From positions 1-38,274 of the forward strand of contig NZ_JACJOD010000084.1 in the NCBI RefSeq assembly GCF_014695385.1: a stretch of DNA of 38,274 nt, read 5' to 3'. The notes under the pieces were generated by a model that was not told where the DNA came from, did no database searches, and worked only from the letters and a program-made list of their open reading frames with translations. Both the position numbers and the translations under genes were made by a program. Positions 16,860 through 25,530 of the stretch are shown in pieces. The stretch comes from Trichocoleus sp. FACHB-46 (GTDB taxonomy: Bacteria; Cyanobacteriota; Cyanobacteriia; FACHB-46). Every line of letters begins with the position of its first letter. Position 1 is the stretch's first letter.

Positions 16860-17480
16860 TCAGGTCACTCTGTTTTTGATAGAAATTCTGGCTAGGTAAT
16901 TTTTTACAGTGTTGTAAGCTAAGCCCGTTTCGCGGGCAATTCGTCCCTGCGAGTAGCCAGCAGCACTCATGTTAACTAGCTGGTCCTTCCACTGCTCAAA
17001 GCCATCTGGCCTGCCAAGTGTTTTCCCCTGCACTCGGACTCGTTGCAGCCCTGCCTTGGTTCGCTCTGAAATTTTCACTGCTTCTTGCTGAGCAAGGTAG
17101 GCCAAGACTCCAAGCACAATATGAGCTACCAATTCATTTTCTGTATCAAGTAGCGGCTCAGTGTAGCTCTTAAATTTCACTTTCAAATGGTCGAGTTGCT
17201 GAAGGTAGGCGATCGTCTTACGGATACCCTCACGACTGAAACGATCGAGCGACCAAAACACTAGGACATCAAACTTCCGCTTCCCCGCATCCTCAAACAT
17301 GCGGCTAAAATCGCCACGTTCACGCCTACCCTTTCGGCCCGACTCGCGATCAACATAGGTGAAGGCAATGCTCCAACCTTGGCGATCGCAAAATTCTTTT
17401 AGTTGCAGCAGTTGGTTGTCTGTCTCCTGTCCTTTATCAGTTGTGGAGACTCGCAAGTAGAGAGCAGCTCTAATCGTCAT
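16860..17480 (-). CDS. Serine recombinase (resolvase/invertase family)
   Basis: A 206-aa small serine recombinase. The nucleophile is Ser12 in YLRVSTTDKGQ. The catalytic domain continues with YVDRESGRKGRRERGDFSRM and VLVFWSLDRFSREG, followed by the long helix E. A C-terminal helix-turn-helix (SQGRIARETGLAYNTVKNYL, about 176-195) binds DNA. Length and domain order match plasmid and transposon resolvases. It is upstream of and in the same direction as the CBASS operon, about 75 bp away, and a cluster of repeats lies just before its start as in res sites. It probably resolves plasmid multimers, or it came with the CBASS genes as a mobile unit. Confidence 0.92.
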   Translation of the reverse strand: MTIRAALYLRVSTTDKGQETDNQLLQLKEFCDRQGWSIAFTYVDRESGRKGRRERGDFSRMFEDAGKRKFDVLVFWSLDRFSREGIRKTIAYLQQLDHLKVKFKSYTEPLLDTENELVAHIVLGVLAYLAQQEAVKISERTKAGLQRVRVQGKTLGRPDGFEQWKDQLVNMSAAGYSQGRIARETGLAYNTVKNYLARISIKNRVT

Positions 17481-17486
17481 GCTTCA

Positions 17487-17590
17487 ACCCTATCAAGAGA
17501 GGACCCTTTTTTGATAGGGTCTTTACTCACAACTCTCACCCTGATTTCAGGCTGTTTCAGCCTCGTCAATTTATACTCCTTTTTTGATAG
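17487..17590. repeat. Repeat cluster upstream of the serine recombinase (candidate res site)
   Basis: ACCCTATCA (17487-17495) and TGATAGGGT (17512-17520) form a 9-bp inverted repeat. CCTTTTTTGATAG occurs twice in direct orientation, at 17505-17517 and 17578-17590, 73 bp apart (about seven helical turns). The array lies immediately upstream of the resolvase start, the usual place for recombination and autoregulation subsites. Confidence 0.55.
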
Positions 17591-17817
17591 TCCTCGATTG
17601 CTTAGTACCTAATCAACGATCGCAAATGCGTCTCTCAGATTCTGATGCATTCGGCCTCTAGTGGATTAGTTGCAGAGAAGGCAATAGAGTAACGGAATAA
17701 CAATCCTTTCAGCCTTGGTGACAGTTTTGAGGCCTCAGGAAGCAGAGTAAGTTCTCGCAAAGCTTTGTAGCTTAATTCATTGCTCTTGGTTGGCTGGCCT
17801 GACTGTTTAACTCAAAG

Positions 17818-18142
17818 TCAGAGCTTCGCCTTTTGCCACTGCTGTTCTAACTTAGCTTGTGTAACCTTTATATCAACCAAGTAACGGATGCGCGTAATTA
17901 TGGCTTGGATATCATTCAGCGTCTTGGTGCGGGCTGCGAGCAATTCTTCAAAGCTGCTTTGGTCATTCATACTTGCGTAACCTGATAGGGCTCCATTAGC
18001 CAGTAGTGCCAGAATTCCCGAATCTGTAGACTGTACATCCAAAAACTCTTCATAAGGGGTTTCGTCGAATGAGAATGCCACCCAGAACCCGAGCGATTGT
18101 ACTTTTATCGTTGCTGCCCTGATCGGAGGTGATCCCAATCAT
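17818..18142 (-). CDS. Unknown protein, possibly frameshifted near its start
   Basis: I do not recognise this protein. The main frame reads about 105 codons to the stop at 17818 (VQSLGFWVAFSFDETPYEEF onward, ending in a helical, charged tail with KLEQQWQKAKL). It has only a TTG start near 18138. A better start, ATG at 18142 preceded by AAAAGG, opens a different frame (MIGITSDQGSNDKST) that stops near 18050. Joining the two frames around 18090-18110 would give a more natural protein, so a 1-base frameshift or sequencing error is likely. It lies 51 bp after the hybrid kinase stop on the same strand and may be co-transcribed with it. Confidence 0.45.
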
Positions 18143-18193
18143 CCTTTTGAGATGGAGCCGCTTTTCTAGCGCTTCAGCAACAATTTCATCTTC

Positions 18194-21100
18194 CTACAAA
18201 AGATCGGTGATCGCCTTCACCAACGTATCGGGTTCCACAGGCTTTGTAATGTGGGCTTGAAAGCCTACCTGAAGTGCTTTTTGTTGGTCAACCTCTGCGG
18301 CATAGGCAGTCAGGGCAATCGCGGGAATCATCCCACCGTACTGGGGGGGTCGCGATCGAATTTGCTGGAGTAGCATATAGCCGTTCATCTCCGCCATCCC
18401 AATGTCACTCACTAGTACATCAGGCATTGAGCGTTCTAAGGCAAGCAATGCTTCTAATCCAGAAGCAACAGCTTTCACTTTTGCTCCGTTTTGTTCCAAT
18501 AGAAACGCTTGAACCTCACGGGTATCTGGCTCATCATCTACCAGCAAAATGTGAATGCCTTCTAGTGGCAGTCCGGCATCAATTTGGGTCTGGACAGGTT
18601 CCGATTCGATCGCTGCTACCCCCATCGCTGGCAATTGCACAGTGAAGGTTGCGCCTTGCCCTTCCCCCTGGCTCGCGGCTCGCACGGTTCCCCCATGCAT
18701 TTCCACAATTTGCCGCGCGATCGCCAGGCCCAATCCCAAGCCGCCAAACTTGCGCGTGGTTGAACCATCCTCCTGCCGAAAATACTCAAACAGATAAGGC
18801 AAGAATTGCGGATTAATCCCTTTACCCGTGTCGATGACTCGAATTTGAGCCAGTTGATTCAGTTGCCTCAGTTCAACCGTGATTTGTCCGCCACTCGGGG
18901 TGAACTTGACCGCATTACTCAGCAAGTTCCAGAAGACCTGTTGTAACCGGGCAGCATCACCCGAAATCGGCACAACGGTATGGTCAAGATCAAGCTGTAG
19001 CCGAATGTGTTTCGCCTCTGCTGCCAAACGCACGGTTTCAATCGCTGCAGAAATGACGAACGTCAAACTCACGGGAGCCGCTGTTAGCGACAGCTTGCCT
19101 TGCATAATGCCGGAGATGTCAAGTAAGTCTTCAATTAGCTGTTTTTGAAGTTTGGCATTCCGTTCGATCGTTTTTAAGGCTTCGGCTTGGCGGACTGCAT
19201 TGAGTTTGCCGTTTTGCAGTAGCTGCGTCCACCCCAAAATCGGGCTCAGGGGCGACCTCAACTCGTGGGACAGCACGGCGAGAAATTCATCTTTAATGCG
19301 GTTCGCTCGTTCTGCTTCTTCTCGCGCAGCCTGTTCGCGCTCTAAAACTTGTCTACGTTCTGATTCAGTCTGTCGCTGTTCAATTAAGTCGGCAGCTTGA
19401 CGCACCAACAGATCCAGAAAACGGAGTTCTCGCTCAGTCGGTCGGTGGTGCTTGCGCCAGTGGGTTGAAACTACACCGATCGCTCTGCCTGAACGGGAGA
19501 TCAGTGGCGTGGACTGGGCAGAGCGATAGCCAGCGTTGACATGTATCCGTAAAGCACCACAGGGGTCGTCGCACTCTGGCATATCAAAATCAATGAAGGC
19601 GCGAGTCCCCCTGAGTAAAGCAAGGCCACAGGAGGTGTTTGAACTTGCATTCACTCGATCAAAATGGTCGGTTGTCGTTTGGTCAAAGCCCTTTGATGCG
19701 AGCAACACTAATTCTTGCGTCGCTTTGTCTAAGATTTGAACGGTGCCCGCATCAGCGCGTGTCAGCGTGATGGCAGTCGCCATAATTTCGTCGTAAAGCA
19801 CTTGAATGTTGTCTTCAGTGATCAGTTGTGTGCTCAAGTCGCGCAAGAGCCGCGTATTTTCCAGGTCAGTGGTGATGATGGCTTCTGCTTGCTTGCGATC
19901 GCTGATGTCAATCACGGAACCGATGAATCCCTTAAATTGACCATCGACTCCAAACCAAGGACTGGCCGCATCGATCGCCCAACGATACTCCCCGTCTTGG
20001 GCTCGCAGCCGATATTCCAACCGAAAGGCTTCATAACGCTCGTTCGCACTCAGGAAAATGGCTTTAGACTCTTCACAGTCTTCTGGATGAATTGCATTTA
20101 GCCACCCAAACCCCAAGCCTGTTTCTTCAGTTTGACCTGTAAACTCATACCAACTTCGGCTGAGATAGGTGCAAGCGCCCGTAGAGTCAGTCACCCGAAC
20201 CATAACAGGGGCGTTATCTGCCATGTTGCGGAATCGCTCCTCGCTCTCGCGGAGGGCGGTTTCGGCTTGAATCTGGGCAGTGACGTTATTGAAATAAACC
20301 GCAATCCCGTTGGCGGCGGGATAAGTGCGGACATAGTACCAGCAATCGTGGTCGGGGTAAAACGTCGTCACTGTCCCCGGTACGCGGTCGTGCATGGCTC
20401 CATGATAGATGGCTGCCAATTCGTTGCCGACGGCACCTGGATATTCTTCCCAAAAATTCTTCCCAATCAGGTCGCCCGGTGTCCGATCGAGCAACACTTC
20501 AGCCGCTCGATTTATATAAGTAAACCGCCAGTCTTGATCTAAAGCAAAGAATGCTTCCTCAATGCTTTCCAGAATGTTTCGAGTCTTCTCCTCGCTTTCG
20601 CGCAAGGCAGCTTCCGCTTGAACTTGCTCGGTGACGTTTCTGAAGTAGACAGTGATTCCGTCTGCGGCAGGATAGGCGTGGGCTTCATACCAACAGTTAT
20701 GGTCAGGATAGAACGAGGTAAGCGAAGAAGCAACCCGCTTGCTGGCAGCTTGGCGATAGGCTCGCTCGAATTCCGTACCGACGGTGCCCGGATATACTTC
20801 CCAGATCACCTTGCCGAGCAGATCGCCTGGAGTCAGATCAAGGATGCGTTCTGCCTGCGGATTCACATAGGTAAACCGCCAATCTTGGTCAAGCGCGAAG
20901 AATCCGTCGGTAATGCTCTCCAAGATATTTTTGCTCTGCGCTTCGCTTTGCTGCAAAGCGGTTTCAGCTTGTTTGCGTTCGTCTTCGACGCGCTTGCGAC
21001 CGCTAATATCATTAAAGAGAATTGCCACTTTTCTCTCGTCTGGGTGCCCAATGCGAAACGCATAAACGTCATACCAACGGTTTAAGGCGGCAGCACGATT

Positions 21101-22102
21101 CTCAAAGCGTTTGGGTTCACCCGTTAGAGCAATGTTGCCATAAATCTCAAACCAATGCCCTTCGTGATTCGGAGCTAATTCACGGATTCGCTTGCCTTGA
21201 GCGTCGATCAGTCCCGTTTGCTTCTCAAAGGCAGGATTGATTTCTAAGAAGCGGTAATCGAACGGCTGACTGTTTCCATCAAACAGCACCTCAATGACAC
21301 AAAAGCCTTGATCGATTGATTCAAACAAGGTGCGATATTTGGCTTCTGACTCGCGCAGGGCGGCTTCGGCCAAGGCACGTTCTGCGGCTGCCCAGGTCTG
21401 TTCTGCGGTTTCTTCAACCAGTTTGATCTCGGTCTCCGTCCACTGACGCGGCGTGGATTGTTGAGCGGCAAGCAGGGCAACGAATTGATTGTTTTTGATC
21501 AGCGGCACATCAATGTGTGCAGCAATATCAATCTCACGGTATCTCGTCTTTTGGACATCCGTATATTTGGGATCATTGGGAATATCGGTTACAACTTGGG
21601 TGTGCCCAACCTGATGGTCAGCAGTTAGGTTGCGCCGGTAGTCCTCTAGACGGTATCGTCCGCTCAACTGGGCTACACCACTGGTGTAGTTGCAATGAAC
21701 GATGACCTCCTCACCAGCCGGCTCCACCTCGACGTAAATGACACGACTTGCCCCTAAAGCTTCACCCAAAATACGAGCGGCGATCGCTTGTATCTCTGAA
21801 GCATCGGTGAGCGGGCGGAGGGCTTCTGCTAATTTGACTCGGAACGCATTGAGCTGCTTTGCCTGGGATAGGACAGTAGAGTTATCCTGTTGCTCTTGGG
21901 CGTCTGGCTGCGTCTGTTCGGGGGATTTGGTTTGATCCAGTTCAGTGAGTAGAATCTGCACTGCCGTTTTTAGGTCGTCTGACCAGGTTTCGACAGCACC
22001 CAATGGCGTTTGCGACCAATCGTGCGATCGCAGGAATGTTTCTATCTCACCACCGCCTCCCAAGAAATTTTTGGGCATCTCTTGGTGTTCCTCTCCCCTC
22101 AT
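18194..22102 (-). CDS. Multi-PAS/GAF hybrid histidine kinase with receiver
   Basis: A soluble-looking sensor kinase, 1302 aa from the ATG at 22102. Domain order: a conserved N-terminus (ETFLRSHDWSQTPLG), GAF (about 83-245), four PAS domains (about 255-760), a second GAF (about 765-925), HisKA with phospho-acceptor His946 (LSHELRSPLS), HATPase (NLLSNAVKFTPSGG, DTGKGI, GLGLGLAIA) and a C-terminal receiver with Asp1233 (DVLVSDIGM). PAS2 and PAS3 are recent duplicates (both contain FFALDQDWRFTY and FYPDH-CWY). No membrane segment is evident, so it probably senses cytosolic cues. The start overlaps the stop of the XRE regulator as ATGA, which decides this start against an upstream in-frame alternative at 22252 and implies coupled expression. 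The downstream phosphorelay target is unknown. Confidence 0.92.
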   Translation of the reverse strand: MRGEEHQEMPKNFLGGGGEIETFLRSHDWSQTPLGAVETWSDDLKTAVQILLTELDQTKSPEQTQPDAQEQQDNSTVLSQAKQLNAFRVKLAEALRPLTDASEIQAIAARILGEALGASRVIYVEVEPAGEEVIVHCNYTSGVAQLSGRYRLEDYRRNLTADHQVGHTQVVTDIPNDPKYTDVQKTRYREIDIAAHIDVPLIKNNQFVALLAAQQSTPRQWTETEIKLVEETAEQTWAAAERALAEAALRESEAKYRTLFESIDQGFCVIEVLFDGNSQPFDYRFLEINPAFEKQTGLIDAQGKRIRELAPNHEGHWFEIYGNIALTGEPKRFENRAAALNRWYDVYAFRIGHPDERKVAILFNDISGRKRVEDERKQAETALQQSEAQSKNILESITDGFFALDQDWRFTYVNPQAERILDLTPGDLLGKVIWEVYPGTVGTEFERAYRQAASKRVASSLTSFYPDHNCWYEAHAYPAADGITVYFRNVTEQVQAEAALRESEEKTRNILESIEEAFFALDQDWRFTYINRAAEVLLDRTPGDLIGKNFWEEYPGAVGNELAAIYHGAMHDRVPGTVTTFYPDHDCWYYVRTYPAANGIAVYFNNVTAQIQAETALRESEERFRNMADNAPVMVRVTDSTGACTYLSRSWYEFTGQTEETGLGFGWLNAIHPEDCEESKAIFLSANERYEAFRLEYRLRAQDGEYRWAIDAASPWFGVDGQFKGFIGSVIDISDRKQAEAIITTDLENTRLLRDLSTQLITEDNIQVLYDEIMATAITLTRADAGTVQILDKATQELVLLASKGFDQTTTDHFDRVNASSNTSCGLALLRGTRAFIDFDMPECDDPCGALRIHVNAGYRSAQSTPLISRSGRAIGVVSTHWRKHHRPTERELRFLDLLVRQAADLIEQRQTESERRQVLEREQAAREEAERANRIKDEFLAVLSHELRSPLSPILGWTQLLQNGKLNAVRQAEALKTIERNAKLQKQLIEDLLDISGIMQGKLSLTAAPVSLTFVISAAIETVRLAAEAKHIRLQLDLDHTVVPISGDAARLQQVFWNLLSNAVKFTPSGGQITVELRQLNQLAQIRVIDTGKGINPQFLPYLFEYFRQEDGSTTRKFGGLGLGLAIARQIVEMHGGTVRAASQGEGQGATFTVQLPAMGVAAIESEPVQTQIDAGLPLEGIHILLVDDEPDTREVQAFLLEQNGAKVKAVASGLEALLALERSMPDVLVSDIGMAEMNGYMLLQQIRSRPPQYGGMIPAIALTAYAAEVDQQKALQVGFQAHITKPVEPDTLVKAITDLL

Positions 22103-22398
22103 GCTTTTAGCTTCCTTGTGGGAAAGTATTTTCCTTGGATTGCCTGACTGCGTTCTCGTAGCGTCACATCGGGTGAGTTGGCCAACTGGTTCAGCAAGAC
22201 TTCGATTTGTCTCAGGGCTAAGGGAGAAGGGGTCGCATGTCCGTTTTCCCAACGATTGATGGTGGGAAAGCTGACTCCGAGGTGAGCGGCAAACTTCTCC
22301 TGGGTCAACTTCAAGGTTTGCCGGAGTTCCCGAATCAGTTGACCAATGGCAGGTTGCTCGACCCCTAAATATTCCTGATGAAAAGCCACAGCGCTCAA
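22099..22398 (-). CDS. XRE-family helix-turn-helix regulator coupled to the hybrid kinase
   Basis: A 99-aa DNA-binding protein. The HTH spans about residues 19-70: IGQLIRELRQTLKLTQEKF, then HLGVSFPTINRWENGHATPS, a typical Cro/C1 fold. The C-terminus is basic. No ATG is available; TTG at 22398 (AAAGGA 11 bases upstream) or GTG at 22389 are candidates. The stop overlaps the kinase start by four bases (ATGA), so the two proteins are probably made in fixed ratio. It may control the operon itself or receive the kinase signal by protein contact; it has no receiver domain. Confidence 0.85.
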   Translation of the reverse strand: MSAVAFHQEYLGVEQPAIGQLIRELRQTLKLTQEKFAAHLGVSFPTINRWENGHATPSPLALRQIEVLLNQLANSPDVTLRERSQAIQGKYFPTRKLKA

Positions 22399-22440
22399 AG
22401 TTTATAAAGTCCTTTGTTTATGAGCTTTGGGTAGTTCTGA

Positions 22441-22672
22441 TCAGAAATCATCCCTCTCACGATGGAAGCTCCTAACTATAGCCAGCTCTCCAGTGACAAA
22501 TAGAATAATTGTTAGAACCTGGAGGTCAGTGGGATGCAGCTTCGCTAGTTTGAGCTCATTGGCCTCACGCAAGGTATCAAGAGCCTTCCTCAAATCCTGC
22601 TGTTCCTCACACCACTGCTGTTCTGTTGGTGAAGCAAAGCCCGCCTCAATCGACTGGGCATAACCGTTGGAG
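22441..22672 (-). pseudogene. Remnant of a small unknown gene
   Basis: An open minus-strand frame of about 75 codons without a start codon, containing WCEEQQDLRKALDTLREANE. The same motif (YEEQQNLKAVLDALREVH) occurs in a second remnant at 27952-28143, and the two share about 56 similar bases. It overlaps the end of the receiver gene in another frame. I infer decayed copies of one gene family. Confidence 0.4.
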
Positions 22673-23065
22673 AATCAGCTTCAACTGTTGCCCATCCTCC
22701 AGATAAGACACATACTCATTGTCCCCTACCTGGATATCTTGACCTTCGAGGTCTGGCCCATAACGCTCTGCCAGGATGACAATCGGAGCCCGGCTATCGA
22801 GAACCGTGTGTTGGCGAATCTGCTGTCCAATGGCGATAGAATGCTCGATCGATTGGTTGTATTGATTGAGCAATATCAGGTCAAAGCGATCGTGTCCTCC
22901 CTCCACTCGTTGCAGAGCGTCGGCTTCATCGATTGCTAGGGTGACGTCGTAGCCCCACGTCTGGAGGTTCTGCTTCAGCAAGGGCCGCACCTCATCATCC
23001 GGTTCAAAGACAAAAATTCGCGGAGATGGGCGGCTCGTGGATTGATCGTTTTGGACAGAAATCAT
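22646..23065 (-). CDS. Degenerate (non-phosphorylatable) receiver-domain protein
   Basis: A 139-aa single receiver-like domain. It keeps the fold pattern (PRIFVFEPDDEVRPLLKQNL; FDLILLNQ) but the phospho-acceptor aspartate is Asn67, the switch Thr/Ser position reads Ala (VILAERYG), and the conserved Lys is replaced in YVSYLEDGQQ. It therefore resembles atypical receivers that work by protein binding and not by phosphorylation. The ATG at 23065 is chosen, 31 bp after the CRP/Fnr stop; a GTG at 23152 would overlap that gene and add 29 residues unlike a receiver. It is in the same direction as, and probably in an operon with, the CRP/Fnr regulator, and is a candidate adaptor for it. Confidence 0.75.
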   Translation of the reverse strand: MISVQNDQSTSRPSPRIFVFEPDDEVRPLLKQNLQTWGYDVTLAIDEADALQRVEGGHDRFDLILLNQYNQSIEHSIAIGQQIRQHTVLDSRAPIVILAERYGPDLEGQDIQVGDNEYVSYLEDGQQLKLILQRLCPVD

Positions 23066-23096
23066 TGGAATGGTATATGGTCCAGTGAGCTGACGG

Positions 23097-23876
23097 TTAT
23101 TTTCTGCCGAGCAAGCGATCGTATTCTGCCTTGGTTCTTTTGAAGCATTCACAAGCAGAAGCTTCTAGTCCACCCTGATTGAGGATTTGGACATCTCTTC
23201 GCCGATATTGAATCAGTTTTCGCTCTTGCAGCTTTTGCGCGGTCTGCGTCACCCCGGCGCGCCGTACGCCCAGCATCGTGGCAATAAACTCCTGCGTTAG
23301 CGGCAGATGGTCCGAGTCAATTCGCTCTTGGGCTTCCAGGAGCCAACGTGGTAGGCGTTGTTCTAGCGTGTGCAAAGCGTTGCAGGCCGCTGTTTGAGAG
23401 ACCTGAGCCAGAAACGCCTGGCTATAACGTAGAAGCAAGTCGTGCAGTTCACCATAGCGATTGAACTCCTGTTGCATGACCTGAGCGTCAATCTTCATGG
23501 CGCTGCCTGCCCCTTGGACGAGGTACTCGGTCTGAGTGTTTTCGCGATTGCCCATCAAGGTGTTAATGCCCAGCACTTCTCGATTCCCCACAATCCCGAC
23601 CTCTGAGGTCGCTCCATCTTGCATGGTGATGGTGACCGAGAAGAGGCAGTCAATCGGGAAATAGAGATGAGATAAGGGCTCACCAGGATGGTGAACGGTT
23701 TCAGCTAGCGCTAAGGTAACCCGCTTCAGATGAGGCCCCAGGCGATCGAGTACATCCGCCGAGAGCGCAGCCAGTATTTGATTTTTAGCAGTCATAAAAG
23801 CCTTAAACAGTTGGCGGGAGAGGCCCTTCGTAGAACACATCTCAGAAGTAAGGTCAAGGTTTTTAGTCACAGGCAT
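23097..23876 (-). CDS. CRP/Fnr-family transcriptional regulator
   Basis: A 259-aa regulator. The N-terminal cyclic-nucleotide-like beta barrel runs about residues 35-155 (HHPGEPLSHLYFPIDCLFSV; GATSEVGIVGNREVLG) and the winged helix is C-terminal (LPLTQEFIATMLGVRRAGVT, about 192-211). The strict cAMP-binding signature is not obvious, so the ligand is unknown; this subgroup is common in bacteria with large two-component repertoires. ATG at 23876 has AGAGGTGG upstream, a good ribosome binding site. It precedes the degenerate receiver on the same strand and faces away from the LuxR-type regulator at 24431. Confidence 0.9.
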   Translation of the reverse strand: MPVTKNLDLTSEMCSTKGLSRQLFKAFMTAKNQILAALSADVLDRLGPHLKRVTLALAETVHHPGEPLSHLYFPIDCLFSVTITMQDGATSEVGIVGNREVLGINTLMGNRENTQTEYLVQGAGSAMKIDAQVMQQEFNRYGELHDLLLRYSQAFLAQVSQTAACNALHTLEQRLPRWLLEAQERIDSDHLPLTQEFIATMLGVRRAGVTQTAQKLQERKLIQYRRRDVQILNQGGLEASACECFKRTKAEYDRLLGRK

Positions 23877-24430
23877 TGTCTGCCACCTCTTGAGCCTTTC
23901 CGATAATGCCAGCCATCACTGCAATGAATCTGTCAGTGTTTAATGGCTTAAGTCAGTCCCCAAAAAACCAGTTGCTAGTACCCAAATCCGAGCATTCTCT
24001 TCAGCGCGTATGGTCAGTGCGATCGCGAGAATTAGGGTACGGTTTGTGGTTTCAAAGGCCTTTACGATTCCTTGAAGGAAAAGAAGAAAGCATCTATTGC
24101 CTACTCAACTTAAGATTTATACTAGTTGATCCAGAAACAGAGTTCAGTACAGTTTCGTACCTTAGAAGAAACTCAGGCACACTCAAGGTTGATACTGGAT
24201 CAACTCTTCTAAGCTCCCTTGATCAAGGCGATCGCACCTTTGAGCTTCCAGTCAATTGGAAGTCAACTCCAAGCTCTCCCCCTGGACAGGTAAAGAAGCC
24301 TGACTTTACAAACTGCGGTGCATGAAGAATTCTGGAGTCGTAAACCCAGGCCGACAATTTTGCCAGTAGAGTGACTACTACAACGATTGTTGAGAACGCT
24401 GAAAAGTTACATTCTCCAGAGGCTACCCTC
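23877..24430. promoter_or_regulatory. Divergent control region between the CRP/Fnr and LuxR-type regulators
   Basis: About 550 bp between two outward-facing regulators. It contains nested inverted repeats: AGTTGATCC (24124-24132) with GGATCAACT (24197-24205), CTTAGAAGA (24161-24169) with TCTTCTAAG (24205-24213), and the palindrome CTTGATCAAG (24218-24227). An open plus-strand frame of about 139 codons (23906-24325) has no recognisable features and is probably not a gene. Confidence 0.45.
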
Positions 24431-25156
24431 ATGACCCTGATTCGAGTTGCTCTGATTGAAGATCATGACCTGACTCGGGCAGGGCTCCGAACGATGCTCA
24501 GTTTTCAAGCAGGAGTTGAGGTAGTCGGAGAAGCAGCCAACGGACTGGATGGCTTGACCTTACTCCTGGAGACTCCGATCGATGTCGCCCTAGTCGATAT
24601 TGAGATGCCTGGTCTCAATGGCATTGAGGTAACTCGTCGCTTCAAGCAATGGTGGAGTGAGAATCATCCTGAAGCTGCCCCCCCGAAAGTACTTATGTTG
24701 ACGATGCAGGAGGATGAAGCCGTAGTCTTAGCCGCTTTTGGAGCCGGGGCAGATTCCTACTGCATGAAAGATGTGAGTACAACTCATCTGCTCGAAGCCG
24801 TCAAAAGTACGTATAACGGCAACCACTGGATTGACCCCTCCATTGCCCGCATCATCTTAAAGCACAACAGTCAGAGGCAGGCGAATCAAGAGGCCACTGC
24901 TGCTGAGCCTAACTCCAGAGCGATCGCCGTGGACGAGGAGTATACCAGCGCTTTAGCAGCGGCTCCGCTGACGAGTCGAGAGCTCGATGTCATCCGATTG
25001 ATTGTCGAAGGATGTTCCAATGCTGAGATCGCCGCCCGATGTTACATCACGGTCGGCACGGTTAAAACTCATGTCCGCAACATTCTGAACAAGCTTTGTG
25101 CTGAGGACCGCACTCAGGCTGCTGTGAGAGCTTTACGTGGCGGCTTAGTTTCTTAA
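24431..25156 (+). CDS. NarL/FixJ-type response regulator (receiver + LuxR HTH)
   Basis: A 241-aa DNA-binding response regulator. The receiver has the acidic pocket IEDHD (10-14), phospho-acceptor Asp56 (VALVDIEMPG) and Lys in YCMKDVS. The C-terminal LuxR/GerE HTH (about 178-240) reads LTSRELDVIRLIVEGCSNAE, then VGTVKTHVRNILNKL. ATG at 24431 has GAGG about 8 bases upstream; a GTG at 24371 would add 20 poorly conserved residues. It is followed by a HIP1-containing terminator at 25287, so it seems monocistronic. It is the only canonical DNA-binding phosphorylation output in the cluster, a likely target for one of the plasmid kinases. Confidence 0.93.
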   Translation: MTLIRVALIEDHDLTRAGLRTMLSFQAGVEVVGEAANGLDGLTLLLETPIDVALVDIEMPGLNGIEVTRRFKQWWSENHPEAAPPKVLMLTMQEDEAVVLAAFGAGADSYCMKDVSTTHLLEAVKSTYNGNHWIDPSIARIILKHNSQRQANQEATAAEPNSRAIAVDEEYTSALAAAPLTSRELDVIRLIVEGCSNAEIAARCYITVGTVKTHVRNILNKLCAEDRTQAAVRALRGGLVS

Positions 25157-25286
25157 GCCACCTTGACCTATCAATCACATCCACCACTGATGCAAAGAGG
25201 CACTAGGAGATTTGTACTAATTTGATGCAGGTCTGTTAGGCGGAGTCTGATACAAGGTACAGTAAAACCAAGTTTCAAAAGGTAAG

Positions 25287-25326
25287 CGATCGCCCCGCTA
25301 GGTAAAAGTAGGAGCGATCGTTTTTT
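25287..25326 (+). terminator. HIP1-containing hairpin terminator
   Basis: CGATCGCCCC (25287-25296) pairs with GGAGCGATCG (25311-25320) with one mismatch, followed by TTTTTT (25321-25326). A HIP1 octamer forms part of the left arm. It ends the response regulator transcript. Confidence 0.75.
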
Positions 25327-25530
25327 ATAGAACCCGACCTGCATGAGTGCAATTAAGCAGGGTATGGGTAGGGTATGAGAGCTAATCGGCCAGTGGAAAG
25401 GACGATCGCTAGCCTTGGGAGCTGAATGGTTGTTTCGCTGCTCTTGGCTGAGCAGATAAGCTCAAACCCTAGGGCTCGCGTTCTGCTACTTCTGTTCCAA
25501 CCTGATTTGTTCGGAGCTAACCCCGATTAA

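Noticed and set aside
23906-24325. A 139-codon plus-strand frame between the CRP and LuxR regulators
   Set aside because: No domain pattern, no good ribosome binding site, and it covers the inverted-repeat control region; treated as non-coding.
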